64,000 nucleotides of DNA from Rhynchopus sp. YZ270_cl-10 (GCA_964035575.1 OZ037882.1:1116001-1180000); one strand, 5' to 3'. Shown: positions 52,295 through 62,475, numbered from the stretch's first letter. The notes: generated by a model from the letters alone, not told the origin. Numbers and translations are program-made.

Positions 52295-53690
52295 ATGCCT
52301 GCCACGGACAACCGCACGAAGGCGCAGCTCCTTGCGGCTCTACGTGACATGAAGAGGCAGGCGGAGGATCAGAGGGCGGACCTGGAGGAGCGCGAGGCGC
52401 GGATGGAGAAGAAGCTGGATCGGGCAATGTCATCTTTGGCGGCGCGAGACCCGCCCGCCGACCACCAGCAATATTGTTACGACCTCCAGGATGAAGGAAT
52501 GGAGGGTCGCGGGGGGTGGGATGAGAGCGGGTACGAGGCGTGGGACGATGTGGATGATGATCCAGAGGACGACGCTGATGACGTGCCGGGTGACCTTACA
52601 GATGCTGACGACGCCGACGACCTTCTGACGGAGGAACCGAATACGCAAACGACAAAGCCACCTGTGGTGAAGCCGGCGACGAAGGCTGCGACGCGTGTTG
52701 CGAAACCGTCTCCTCGTGCGTCTCCCAAAAGCCCTGCGACGTCGTCCGAGATGGTGGAGGCCGTGACGGCTGCCGTGCTTGCGCGTCTTCTTCCGCAGCT
52801 CCCCGCGCCGAGCAAGACGCCTGATGTCCCGCCTACGCCGAAGCTGGCTGGGAAGAGACGTAGAGACCCGCGCGTGCGACATTTTTCCATTGCTGACAAC
52901 GGCGGCTGCGGACGCCCTATACGTGGCGTACACGGAGGAGCACGGGGACTCTTTCTGGGACCGCATGCCTGAGGAGGTGTCTCGTTTGCTCGCCAACTGC
53001 GACAAGCAGGCCGAAGCCATGACGGTCTTATCGGAGTACGCGCCGCTCTCAGCACCGAAGGGCCCTGTGACGCAGTCTTCTGCCGACGACGACCAGGAGG
53101 AGGAAGGTGCGGACATTCGGTGCTACACTGAAGTATCTAGGTGGCCTGAGACGTTTGACGAGTCCTGGTTTGCGGAGTTTGAGCGGGTACTCCGTGCTAG
53201 GACGGACATGTACGCGTTTCTGGGCAACCACGGGCTTCAGGAAAAACGCGACAGGACCTTTCTGACCATCCGAAACTTTTGGACCTTCCGGAACCAGAAC
53301 CCCGCAGCGCTGTCCGAATGGCTCCGCCGCATGAGGGGGCACATGGCTGAACTGGAGGCCCTCCGTGCCACCTACACCACGAGGTCCCCGGGGGCGGCCG
53401 AACACATGCGCAGGCAGCTTGAGTCAAATAATCTCCCTCGCGCCCTGCGTGACGCCCGCAGGAGGTTCGAGGTGGATTTTCGGCCTACGGGAAAGTCGAA
53501 TGGGGCCACGCACAACGCCACGCACTTTCCCAGAAAATCGACAGGCAAAGCGACCCCGAGGCCGGCCCAGACCCCGAAGCCCACACCGAAGACTGCCCCG
53601 AAGAAGCCGGAGGGGAAGGCCTGCCACCGGTTCCAGAAGGGGCTTGCGTGCCTCAAGCATCCTTGCCCGTTCGAACACCAGAAGCAGTGA
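52295..53690 (+). pseudogene. gag-like region of the retroelement
   Basis: Starts MPATDNRTKAQ, with an early coiled coil, a long acidic middle, a Pro/Lys-rich part and a terminal CCCH zinc knuckle (CHRFQKGLACLKHPCPFEH). This region would form the nucleic-acid-binding structural protein in intact relatives. Not intact here. Confidence 0.65.
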
Positions 53691-53708
53691 CCACGATGGG
53701 AGGACTCG

Positions 53709-54656
53709 GTGGCGGGGCTGGAGGCGCGGGCGACGTGTGCCGCGACGAAGGCGCAGACGCGCAGCATCGTGCGGAAGTACGAAATGTACACGCGCGCCTG
53801 CGGACTCGGGCAGATGCCCCACCCTTTGCGCCTACGGGCGTTCGCCGCCGCAATGTTGTCGGATCGGATGAGCGCGGAGGAGAAGGAGAGGCTGCTGGTG
53901 CGAGCGCCGGGGCAACGTGGGCGACCCTTCTCCCTGGCGATGACGACGTCGGCGCTGGAGCGGTACGTGAACATGCTGGCTCGGGTGCTGGAAGTGCCGG
54001 ACAGTGTGCTGAGGGAGACCCGCAAGGGGCTGGTGCGCACTCGCCTGGAACGACGGGAAACCCCCACTCACGCGCCACCCCTGCCCTACACCTGCATGCA
54101 GCAGACTTGGAAGCGTCTCTGGCGAGAGGGAAACAGTGTTCTGTGTGCGGCCGTGGCGTTGGCGTGGACGGGTGCGCTGCGCATGGCAGACCTGCGTGCT
54201 ATACTCCCATCAGACGTCGTGCTCCCAGAAGCAGGCAGGGTGGGCACGGGCACCATTGCGATTCGGTGGTGGACGGTGAAGGAGGCCAAGCTGCGAGGGG
54301 ATCCAGCCGAGCTGCTATACACCCTCCCCGAGCATATGTTCCCTGCCATCCGCCGGTGGAAGCTACGCGGGATGGCGTTCAGTGTGTCAGACATCCGCAA
54401 CCTGGGACGGGAGACCTCTCTGCACTTCCCCGAATATCGCGACCACTCCTGGAAGAGAGGGGCCTTGCAGCACTTGGCGATGATGGGGGCCACGTGGGGG
54501 GACATGCTGGTGGTGGCACGCCACAAGGAGGTCGACACGCTCCGCCGATACCTCTGGGGGTGCATCACTCCCGACTTCCTGTCCCTGGAGCGCACATCGG
54601 CGATGCTGCACCGCCCGATACCCCAGAGCTGGAGAGCGTCGGGGCGCTCCGACTGA
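53709..54656 (+). pseudogene. Tyrosine recombinase region of the retroelement
   Basis: About 315 codons with an N-terminal helical core-binding part and a catalytic part: the first Arg in WTGALRMADLRAI, HSWKRGALQHL, then RHKEVDTLRRYL with the likely nucleophile Tyr. In this class the enzyme inserts a circular DNA copy instead of an integrase. The order before the RT matches VIPER rather than DIRS or Ngaro. Confidence 0.75.
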
Positions 54657-56420
54657 CGGAACGGAACCGTGTGTCCGACTGGTGTCCGGAGTATGCGCGA
54701 TCCCTGGAGACGTCCCACCCTCTGCTTGAGTGGGACTACGACATTGTGGCAGTGGTGGCGACACATGTGCGCGTGCTGGCGCAGGAGATCGATGCGGCGT
54801 GGCAGGGCTGCGACCTGTCGGAGGACAGTGAGACCTGTTTTGTGGAGGATCCGGAAGGCCACCTCCTGCACCTGAGCTCGAGCTCCGATGTGGCTGACTC
54901 GCACCGCAGGCACGAGCGCGTGATTGGGGAATGTGCGGCCTCGGTGTATGCGGTTGGTGTGGCCCGTGGCTCGTCGAAGGGTTGCGATGCGGCATTGGAT
55001 GTGCTCCCGGACAGCCGCCTGAACCTATCTGTGGTGGAGGAAGGGCTGAACGTGTGGGAACGTACGCTCCTGAGGGACTACGTGAACGAGCCCATGCTGC
55101 ATACGACCACCCGCAAACAGTGCCAGACCTCCTCCTCGCTCACCTGTGCGGACCTCGCCAGCTTGGTGAAGAAGGGCATCCTGCGCGTAGCTGTGGGCAG
55201 GCCGCACATCACCCTCCCCACCTTCAAGATTGGCAAGAAGAACGGCCTGGCGCGCCTTCTGGTCGATGGGAGGGAGTTTGACAAGAGGTCAAAGCCAGTG
55301 CTCCCTCCGCTCACCCCACAACTCTCCGACCTCGAGCGTTTCGTGCTCCAGCACAACTTCTTCTGCTGTGTCGACTTTGGGATATTTTTTCCAGATCCCT
55401 GTCGGCCCCGATCTGCAGACCAAGCTGGGGATCAGGACCACAGAAGGGTATTTCTGCTTCCGGGTGGCGGTCCCGGGGATCAGCAGGGCTCCCTCTGTCG
55501 CGCAGCTGTCCACACTGGGGATGCTACAGCGAGCTAACCTCCGCTCAGTGTCACTTGCGATATATGACGACGTATGCATTGCAGGTCAGACGCTGGCGGA
55601 GGTGGAGCAGCGACGACAGGCATTCGATGCGACGTTGCGTGACGCGAACTGCGTGGTGAGGGAGGAGAAGCGGGTAGACCCCACACACTGCGCGGTGTTC
55701 ATTGGTGTCCAGATGGACATGTCGGCGAAGACGTTGGCGCTGGACGAGGACTGGAGGAGTAAGCTGCTGGCGTCGCCTACGCCCCGGATTCTCACCTGCA
55801 GAGCGGTGGCCCACCACATTGGGTGCTACAGATGGGCGCACTTGGTCATGCGCACGCCGATTGCTGGTTTCACCCTGATGTGCCGCCTCTCTCGGCAGCT
55901 AAGCCGCCACTGCACTACGGCGAAAGAGTGGGACAGGTCGGTTACCTTGACGGGCTCCTTGCTAGCGGAGTTTCGCCGTGCTGAGAAGTGGCTGGCGGCG
56001 TGTCGTCCCCGGCGTGTTCTGGCGGATGCGCCTGCGTGGCACATATGGTCTGATGCCAGCGACGTGGGTGCGTCTGTTGTCTTGCTGGACCCTGTGGCAC
56101 GGAAGGTGAAGGCACGTGTGGACTGGACGTGGGATGCTCTCCTGCTGACGTGCCGCCCACCCACGCCTATTCGCAGGAGGGAGCTGGTGACCGCCCTCAT
56201 CGCCATGGCTGTGGCTGACTCTGTTGCCCCGCGAGGGTATGGATTGGATTGTTTTCATGACAATTCCACTGCGGAGTCACGCCACCGCAAAGGTTCGTCG
56301 CCCCACCCTCAGGAGGACCAGCTGATGGCAAGACTGATGTCAGGCATAAGTCTTCGGAGAAGGTTCACCACGCACCTGGTCGGGACGAAGCTGATGGTGG
56401 CGGACTTGGACACGAGATGA
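54657..56420 (+). pseudogene. Reverse transcriptase and RNase H region of the retroelement
   Basis: Contains an RT fingers/palm part (LPTFKIGKKNGLARLLVDGR), the catalytic IYDDV motif, and RNase H with WSDASDVGAS and HDNSTA. It is the fossil replicative gene of the element and is broken. Confidence 0.75.
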
Positions 56421-56695
56421 GCTGGTGCTTGCGTGTGAGTTTTTGGTGTTGTGATGTCTGCGTTCTATTGCTTTTTACTTGTGTTTTTTTGATTTTATTG
56501 ACGGCACTCTGTGGCAGGTGAGATAGCCCTGGCGGTCTCTCATCTCTCGGGTGTTTTTTCTTGTTGTTGTTGTTGTTTTCTTCTTTTTGCGCCTGTCGCG
56601 CGTATCGTCCATCCCTTGCCTATGCTGGTGTCCCGCCTGTGGTCACTGGGGCTACGGAGATGGGTGAAAATGAGGGGGGGGGGAGTTGTTTATGT

Positions 56696-56861
56696 CCCTA
56701 GTTTCGACGCGAAACGTTTCCCCATGTATTGCACGGGAAACAATATATATGACAAACAGGTGCAGGGTGGTTCCGTGCATATCATAGAACCCGGCACCTT
56801 GTGTGTCTACCAAAAAACCAAAAGCGTTGTGTGTGAAGTTTTGAAAGAAGGAAAAATAAAA
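56696..56861 (+). repeat. B1 repeat of the retroelement
   Basis: CCCTAGTTTCGACGCGAAAC to GGAAAAATAAAAT, directly repeated at 58132-58298. 56421-56695, between the last coding frame and B1, has no gene. Confidence 0.85.
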
Positions 56862-56862
56862 T

Positions 56863-57059
56863 GAACAAGATAAAACAAAAAAGCTTGCGTTTCTTTTATC
56901 GAACAGATTTTATTCTCCGCCCCGTACCCAAAACGTAAACACCACTTTGAATCAGAAAAAATATTTTCCTTTCTTTTTTCTTCCACACGCGCCTGGTTTT
57001 TGTGTTTCATTAACTTTTATCAAAAAGCTTTCCCTCCCTCCACTCCCTGCTTTTTCTTC
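56863..57059 (+). repeat. A2 repeat of the retroelement
   Basis: Nearly identical to A1 and immediately follows B1. Confidence 0.9.
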
Positions 57060-57214
57060 ATAAAGTTGTGCCTTATTGGCTTAATTGCTTGTTTAGCTCT
57101 GTCTCTGTGCTGCTCGCGCATTGTCTGTTTTCCCTTGCGTTGCATGTTTTTCATGTTGTTTTTCTCTCTGGTGCTACTGGCACACTGTTTTGTTTCTTCC
57201 TGTTGCACGAATGC

Positions 57215-57810
57215 GGATGAGCTAATACTGGGTAACCCTGCTTGAGCAGAGTTCTTGATGATCCCGGGTGATTCCAGGGTTAGAGTTCTTGTGGCTTCTC
57301 GCATGGGTTGGTTCTGCTTGCGTAGAGATCTTGTTGATCCCGGGTGAAAAAGAGACTGAGTGCCGTATGGGCTCGTCTTTCCAGGGTTAGAGTTCTCGAT
57401 GCCACTTGTAGGCTTGTTGATCCCGGGTGATCGGAGACTGAGCTCCATATGGGCTTGTCTCTCCAGGGGTAGAGCTCTGTGGTCGCCTGCATTACTGTGT
57501 ATTTGCGCTCGGATGTGTTTTGTGTCTAATTGCTTATCTCTTTTCTTTCCTGTTACAGGGTGATAGGAGACTGAGCCCCACATGGGCTTGTCTCTCCAGG
57601 GGTAGAGCTCTGTGGTCTCTTGCATTACTGTGTATTTACGCTCGGATGTTTTTTGTGTCTATTTGCTCTGTCTTACTTTCCTGTTACATGCATGCGGATG
57701 AGCTAATACTGGGTAACCCTTCCTGAGCAGAGTTCTTGATGATCCCGGGTGATTCCAGGGTTAGAGTTCTTGTGGCTTCTCGCATGGGTATCTCTTCTGC
57801 TGCCTGAAGA
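57215..57810. repeat. Modular repeats with a conserved hairpin
   Basis: Blocks recur in shuffled order: GATGAGCTAATACTGGGTAA (57217, 57698), GATCCCGGGTGATTCCAGGG (about 57259, 57739), and the hairpin block GGAGACTGAGCCCCACATGG-GCTTGTCTCTCC with related forms at 57350-57382, 57433-57464 and 57566-57597. In each hairpin the outer stem GAGAC/GTCT is kept, and changes in the inner stem mostly preserve pairing. After it comes AGGG(G/T)TAGAG(C/T)TC. Possible structured RNA or protein-free repeat. The other parts of 57060-58131 show nothing. Confidence 0.5.
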
Positions 57811-58131
57811 CACATGATTTTGTACCTGTAGTGCTTGACGTAAGATTTAATGCTGATCTGGCCCGTCCTGGGAAGTGATCTTGTGGTCGGCACTGAATGC
57901 GTTCATGTGTCTTTGTCTTACGATATTTTTGCCACCTCGATGTGGTGTTTCTTATGACGTTTCTCTGATACCTCCCTTGGGAGCATGAATACATGCTTCT
58001 TTTTGCTCTGTCAGTACACAGCCAACCGGCGTGCTGCTCTTCTTACGTTTCTCTTGTCTTTGATCACATATCAGTAGTATATGCAAACGTCTCAAATTTA
58101 AAAACCCCTGTTACCTGTGTTGTCATCTCTC

Positions 58132-58298
58132 CCCTAGTTTCGACGCGAAACGTTTCCCCATGTATTGCACGGGAAACAATATATATGACAAACAGGTGCA
58201 GGGTGGTTCCGTGCATATCATAGAACCCGGCACCTTGTGTGTCTACCAAAAAACCAAAAGCGTTGTGTGTGAAGTTTTGAAGGAAGGAAAAATAAAAT
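58132..58298 (+). repeat. B2 repeat, right end of the retroelement
   Basis: One visible difference from B1 (GAAGGAAGG against GAAAGAAGG). DNA beyond it returns to the interrupted intergenic repeat. Confidence 0.85.
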
Positions 58299-58340
58299 CG
58301 TTTGTCCCATACCAGAGACACGGGAAAAGGGGTTGGGAAT

Positions 58341-58415
58341 GTTGTACACCGCAGTAACGATGGCGACGTGAGTGGTCTTTTCCAAGCCTCCACGAACGTC
58401 GTCATGTGTTTCTGT
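58341..58415 (+). repeat. Dispersed intergenic repeat, copy gamma, right half
   Basis: TTGTACACCGCAGTAACGAT to AACGTCGTCATGTG continues the unit begun at 51858-51945, showing that the retroelement landed inside it. Confidence 0.6.
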
Positions 58416-58529
58416 GTGAGCCCCAGCATATCAATCCGTCGTGGTGTGGCAGGGTGGGCGATGTAACTGACAGTGGAGGTGTCTCTTTTTTAGTCTTTGT
58501 AAATGACAACATATCTCGTTTCAGAAACG

Positions 58530-58600
58530 CCACCCCACCCCTTTTCGGCCTGTCCTCCCCACACACCTGTCCTCACAGAACAGAGTTACGCCCCCTGAAC
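58530..58600 (+). promoter_or_regulatory. Polypyrimidine tract and acceptor before the Ubl-WD40 gene
   Basis: A C/T-rich stretch ends in CCTCACAG at 58578, followed by a 22-nt leader and ATG. The arrangement resembles that of the cyclase genes although the sequences are unrelated. Confidence 0.45.
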
Positions 58601-59671
58601 ATGGACATCACAGGACACTTCGAGTCTGCAAGCTGTGTGATAGAAGTGGACAGGAGCGCCACCCTTGCACAGGTGAAGGGGAAGCTTGTTGCGGAGCTTG
58701 GCGTGCCACGTGCTCGGCATGGTGGTATGCGTATGAGGGGTGGTTGCGACATCGGGGACGATGAGTTAAGGATCTGCGACACGGAGATCGATGAGGGATG
58801 TGCTGTGGAGCTGTACTGCACGAGAGGCAGCATCTGTCCTGGGGTGATACCACACGCGGAGAGCCCATACCGCCTCACAGTCTCCCCGTGCGATAGGTAC
58901 CTTGCAGTGGTGTGGGATGCGGGTGTGTCTGTCTTCGACACGGAAACACACGAGACGTGGTTCACCTTCCGAGCTGAGGGCATATGGGCGACAGCGTTCT
59001 CACCGTGCAGTGGGTGGCTCTCCTGCAGCAACGAGGTCGCGGAGTGCATCGAAGTGCGCCGTGTGCGGACCGGTGCCTTGGCGCACTCCTTTCCTGGTGG
59101 ACGCGCTGCCACATGGTCTCCTTGTGGGACAATGCTGTTGTCGGGCCCGCAGGTGTGGGACATTGCAACAGGTTGTGTTGTGCATGAATGGCGCAACATA
59201 GGAGATAACTTCGAGGAGTGCTACGGTGCATTTGGTGCGGCTGGCAACAAGATGGTGACGTATGGGGGAACACGAGTCACGATCTGGGACTACACGACAG
59301 GAACGGAGGTGCGTGCTCTTGTGTGTCGCAGTTGTCCGAACAACGTGGCGTCGTCTCCGAACCAGCCTTTCGTTGCTGCGTGCTACCACGACAGTGTGCG
59401 TGTCTGGGATATCGAAACAGGTGAACGTGTCTTTGAACAGGCCTCAGGTACTCTTGCTCCGTGGGAGAATGTTGCGGTGGCCAACGACGTTGTAGCTGCC
59501 TGCACATTGAAGCATGTGACCACGTGGTCCATCTCAACAGGAAAGCAGTTGTGTTCCATAACGCTGCAGAGTGGGGGTGAGTGCGGGCTGGCACTAAGCA
59601 GCTGTGGAGGTGTGCTGATGTACGCAGATGAGGGCGGGGTCAAGATCGTCGATGTCTCGCACCTGACGTGA
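58601..59671 (+). CDS. Ubiquitin-like domain plus seven-blade WD40 protein
   Basis: 356 residues from the ATG that follows the putative acceptor. An upstream in-frame ATG at 58406 lies in repeat DNA and is less likely. Residues 1-73 fit a ubiquitin-like fold (IEVDRSATLAQVKGKL, then RMRGGCDIGDDELRI and EGCAVELYC) without a terminal Gly-Gly. The rest contains seven blades, each with an SP(C)-start and a VWD-type end: VSVFDTET, IEVRRVRTG, PQVWDIATG, VTIWDYTTG, VRVWDIETG, VTTWSISTG, VKIVDVSH. The propeller suggests a scaffold; the Ubl could dock it to proteasome- or ubiquitin-related partners. The function is unknown. A decayed relative is present at 40311-40790. Confidence 0.85.
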   Translation: MDITGHFESASCVIEVDRSATLAQVKGKLVAELGVPRARHGGMRMRGGCDIGDDELRICDTEIDEGCAVELYCTRGSICPGVIPHAESPYRLTVSPCDRYLAVVWDAGVSVFDTETHETWFTFRAEGIWATAFSPCSGWLSCSNEVAECIEVRRVRTGALAHSFPGGRAATWSPCGTMLLSGPQVWDIATGCVVHEWRNIGDNFEECYGAFGAAGNKMVTYGGTRVTIWDYTTGTEVRALVCRSCPNNVASSPNQPFVAACYHDSVRVWDIETGERVFEQASGTLAPWENVAVANDVVAACTLKHVTTWSISTGKQLCSITLQSGGECGLALSSCGGVLMYADEGGVKIVDVSHLT

Positions 59672-60103
59672 AGTGGAGCGTTCTTCTATCTTTCGCTCTG
59701 TGGGTGTTTTCGTGCACGCTCTGATATTTTACTGTTTGGCACATAATTGCGGATGCACCACGACCTAGTTACCACCCATGACTAGTGACATGGGCTAAAT
59801 AGTGAACAAGACTGCTGTACAAAATGAGTGGCGTTGGGTCCTGTCATTTGACAGGGGTCTTGTTATTCCGCAAACCCTTTGCGGGTTCATTACGTACTCT
59901 TGTCGTGAAACTAGCCGTACCCCCACGTCATTGCTCGTGGTCCCCTCCCCCACCATTTTTGTGACCCGTCGTTCTTCCTGTCCTGGGTACACAGTGCTCT
60001 GCCTATCCTAGCTTGTACGATAGAGGGTAGTGGTACAATCACCATGATGTCCCGCGTGTTTACCTTTCGGCACATTTCAACAACTCTTTCGTATCCACAC
60101 CAC
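59672..60103. other. Intergenic region without recognised features
   Basis: Between the WD40 gene and the leader of cyclase 3. Short open frames on both strands lack conserved motifs. No repeat shared with other parts of the window was noticed. Confidence 0.6.
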
Positions 60104-60141
60104 TCCTCCACAGGAACACAGGTACACTGACGGGAGGGGAG
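60104..60141 (+). promoter_or_regulatory. Splice-acceptor-like leader of cyclase 3
   Basis: CTCCTCCACAG ends at 60113, followed by the same 28-nt leader as in cyclases 1 and 2 (AACACAGGTACACTGACGGG and GAGGGGAG). The sequence upstream is unlike that before the other copies. Confidence 0.5.
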
Positions 60142-62301
60142 ATGGGGATGCAGTGTCTCAATGGCGTGCTCTCCTTGGACGGGACACTGAGCACCAAACA
60201 GAAGGAGCTGCGCACACAGTTCTTCAGCTGTGCCTGTGTGGGTTGGGGTGTCAGTTTATTGTCACTGTTATCATGGATAGAAGAACAGATAGCGGCCCCT
60301 ATGTTAATGGTTGGGACACTGGTGATACTGCTTGGGTTCAGCATTGCGCTGCTTTCAGTGCTGTGCAGGGTTCCGTTGACAACAAAGGTGGTGGTGGGCC
60401 TGCTGTACGTCATCACATGTGGGGTGCTGCTGTGGGATTTGAATGCACGAACAATTTCCATTTATCAGTGGCCTCTGCTTGTGTTGATTGTCGACATGCT
60501 GCTTGTGATGCAGGTGCCCACACAGTACAGTCTGGGTCTTGTGTGTGTCATAGTGCTCTGGTTACTGCTGCTTAGTATTGAGGAGAGCTTCAGGTTTGGG
60601 CTGCTGGACATTCCCGGGTTGCCTGCACAGGAGGGCAAGTACGGACGGCTGTATTACTTGGAGGAGAAGATTGCCTGTGAGACGCTGCCCTGCCCAGTCG
60701 CGTTTCCTGCTCAGTTGTCAATTACAGTGTGTGTCTTTACCATTGACTTCATCGTGACACGCGGATTTGCACGTGAGGTGCTGAAGGAGCAGACATCAAT
60801 GCAGCGGACGATCAACGCTGTGCAGGAGATTGCCTCACTCCTGGCAAGGTACGACGTGGAGAAGGTGGCTGAGCTGCTGAAGGCGCATGAGGGTGACCTG
60901 CCTGAGGGGATGACAGATGCATTGAGGGGATTGGAGGAGAACCTGCGGAAGTACCGTCCTTACCTCCCTGCTGCGCTGTTTGAGGCTGAGGTGGATGAGG
61001 ACGGTGTGCAGCAGTCGGCAGTGGCACCGCCTGGGCTTGACAGCGAGACAGCAACGATTGTGTTCACAGACATCCGTGCGTCGACGTCGATCTGGGAGAA
61101 CGCACCTGAGGGGATGCGTGCTGGACTGCAGATCCACAATGCTGTGATGCGTGATGTGATGCGGATGTGTGGTGGGTACGAGGTGAAGACCATCGGCGAC
61201 GCATTCATGATTGCCTTTGCATCCACTTGCGACGGTGTGGCGTTTGGGTTGCGTGTGCAGGAGCGTCTGTTTGAAGCAGACTGGCCTGCGTCTCTGCTTG
61301 AGGATGCACCAATCTGCTGTCGGCAGGGGTCGCTGTGGGGTGGTCTGACTGTGCGCATTGGTGTGAACACTGGCCCTGTGACTGTGGAGCAGAACACACT
61401 GACGGGACGGACAGACTACTTCGGACACACAGTGAACGTTGCGTCACGCCTTGAGAGCACATGCACACCTGGTGCTGTGGCTGTGCCGTCTGACCTGTGG
61501 ACGTCTGTGTCTGGGTCGTGCAGTGCTGTTGCTGGTGTGCCTGAGGCAGTTCACTTGAAGGGTGTGACCGACAGCACGTTGGTGTGCTGTGTGTGGCCTG
61601 TGTCCCTTGGGGGACGAAGGCAGACACCACTTTGCGAGTCTTCTCGTGTTGAGTCTTCTTCAACAAGGCGACGCTCCATTGCGAAGCTAGACAAGAGTCA
61701 AAGTTCTCAAACGTTGTCAACGTCGACAAGTAAGCGTTCGCTAGCTTCCTCCACGTACGGGCTCTCTCAGTCGCTGTTTGCACACTCGACCCCCCAAGTC
61801 TGTGGCACTGTGGGAGTTGCACAGCTTGCAGTGGGTGACGTGGGACACAACACAGCTTTCGCACAAATGAGCTTCAAACTCACAACACTGACGATCTCAC
61901 TGGAGCAGAGTGGAGGGAGTCTGGTGACGCTGCTTGGGAACTGTGTGTGTGTTGGGTGGAACGTGTCACGTTCTGCACCTGCACACATGGAGAACGCGAT
62001 ACGGTTTGTGCAGCGCATGTCTGTGAAGTCAGCACTTCACGGGGCTGGTCTTGCAAGCGGTGCTGTGCAGCACGGGGATGTTGGTGCACGGAGCCAGCGC
62101 TTTGTGACTGTGATGGGGGATGTGGTGCGTCGGAGTTGGGCGCTGTGCGAGGAGGCTGTGCGTGACGGGGTTGTGTGTCTGTACGAGCCTCCTGAAGGGA
62201 CAACACTGCCGTCTGCACTTGAAGACGTTCTTGTCCAGCACAAGGGGTCTGGCTACAGAGTCGTTGCGTCAGACAACAAAGGACGTGACAACGTGTTTTA
62301 G
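60142..62301 (+). CDS. Membrane class III nucleotidyl cyclase, probably adenylyl cyclase (copy 3)
   Basis: 719 residues, intact. The catalytic domain matches copy 1 almost residue for residue, with the same metal Asp, Lys/Asp adenine-selecting and Asn/Arg transition-state residues. Differences concentrate in short windows: around TM1-TM2 (VSLLSLLSWIEEQIAAPMLM), the loop after TM3 (NARTISIYQ), TM6 (AFPAQLSITVCVFT) and the linker after the catalytic domain, which is six residues longer. The degenerate second domain and a DNVF tail follow. The stop overlaps the stop of a minus-strand frame. Catalysis is expected to need a homodimer or pairing with another copy. Confidence 0.9.
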   Translation: MGMQCLNGVLSLDGTLSTKQKELRTQFFSCACVGWGVSLLSLLSWIEEQIAAPMLMVGTLVILLGFSIALLSVLCRVPLTTKVVVGLLYVITCGVLLWDLNARTISIYQWPLLVLIVDMLLVMQVPTQYSLGLVCVIVLWLLLLSIEESFRFGLLDIPGLPAQEGKYGRLYYLEEKIACETLPCPVAFPAQLSITVCVFTIDFIVTRGFAREVLKEQTSMQRTINAVQEIASLLARYDVEKVAELLKAHEGDLPEGMTDALRGLEENLRKYRPYLPAALFEAEVDEDGVQQSAVAPPGLDSETATIVFTDIRASTSIWENAPEGMRAGLQIHNAVMRDVMRMCGGYEVKTIGDAFMIAFASTCDGVAFGLRVQERLFEADWPASLLEDAPICCRQGSLWGGLTVRIGVNTGPVTVEQNTLTGRTDYFGHTVNVASRLESTCTPGAVAVPSDLWTSVSGSCSAVAGVPEAVHLKGVTDSTLVCCVWPVSLGGRRQTPLCESSRVESSSTRRRSIAKLDKSQSSQTLSTSTSKRSLASSTYGLSQSLFAHSTPQVCGTVGVAQLAVGDVGHNTAFAQMSFKLTTLTISLEQSGGSLVTLLGNCVCVGWNVSRSAPAHMENAIRFVQRMSVKSALHGAGLASGAVQHGDVGARSQRFVTVMGDVVRRSWALCEEAVRDGVVCLYEPPEGTTLPSALEDVLVQHKGSGYRVVASDNKGRDNVF

Positions 62302-62475
62302 CGAGTTTTCGTTGCTTTATGGAAGGCGGTCTGACGAGCGGTTGTGTACTGCCACCGTTCACGGCTGAGGCGCACCTTAGCATCTCTCATCGCAACTTGG
62401 ATCTCATGAGCAGCAAGGAGTGTGCAGTTGTCTTTTACAAGACGTAACTCTCTCGTTGTGTTGTCTTCTCTGTTT
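62298..62475 (-). other. Possible terminal exon, minus strand, convergent with cyclase 3
   Basis: Charged, helix-like frame: RELRLVKDNCTLLAAHEIQV followed by AMRDAKVRLSRERWQYTTAR, ending shortly after. Its stop overlaps the cyclase stop by two bases. CTATCACAAAACAG lies upstream on this strand and could be a 3' splice site. The family is not recognised. Confidence 0.3.

Larger units (their letters stand above)
52079..58298 (+). mobile_element. Tyrosine-recombinase retroelement (VIPER/Ngaro-like), young, broken
   Basis: Split direct repeats are ordered A1 (52079-52275), coding region, B1 (56696-56861), A2 (56863-57059), B2 (58132-58298). This A-genes-B-A-B plan is characteristic of tyrosine-recombinase retroelements of the Ngaro/VIPER type. 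Gene order is gag-like, tyrosine recombinase, reverse transcriptase plus RNase H. A1 and A2 differ at two of 197 positions and B1 and B2 at about one of 166, so it is young. The coding region is broken by about two disruptions and I treat it as a fossil. About 1.07 kb of repeat-bearing DNA separates A2 from B2. Confidence 0.8.

Noticed and set aside
57020-57625. 201-aa minus-strand frame with repeated WRDKP and HPG words
   Set aside because: It overlaps the A2 repeat and the hairpin modules, and its repetition follows the DNA repeats. A protein cannot be excluded, but the hairpin conservation fits the DNA better.
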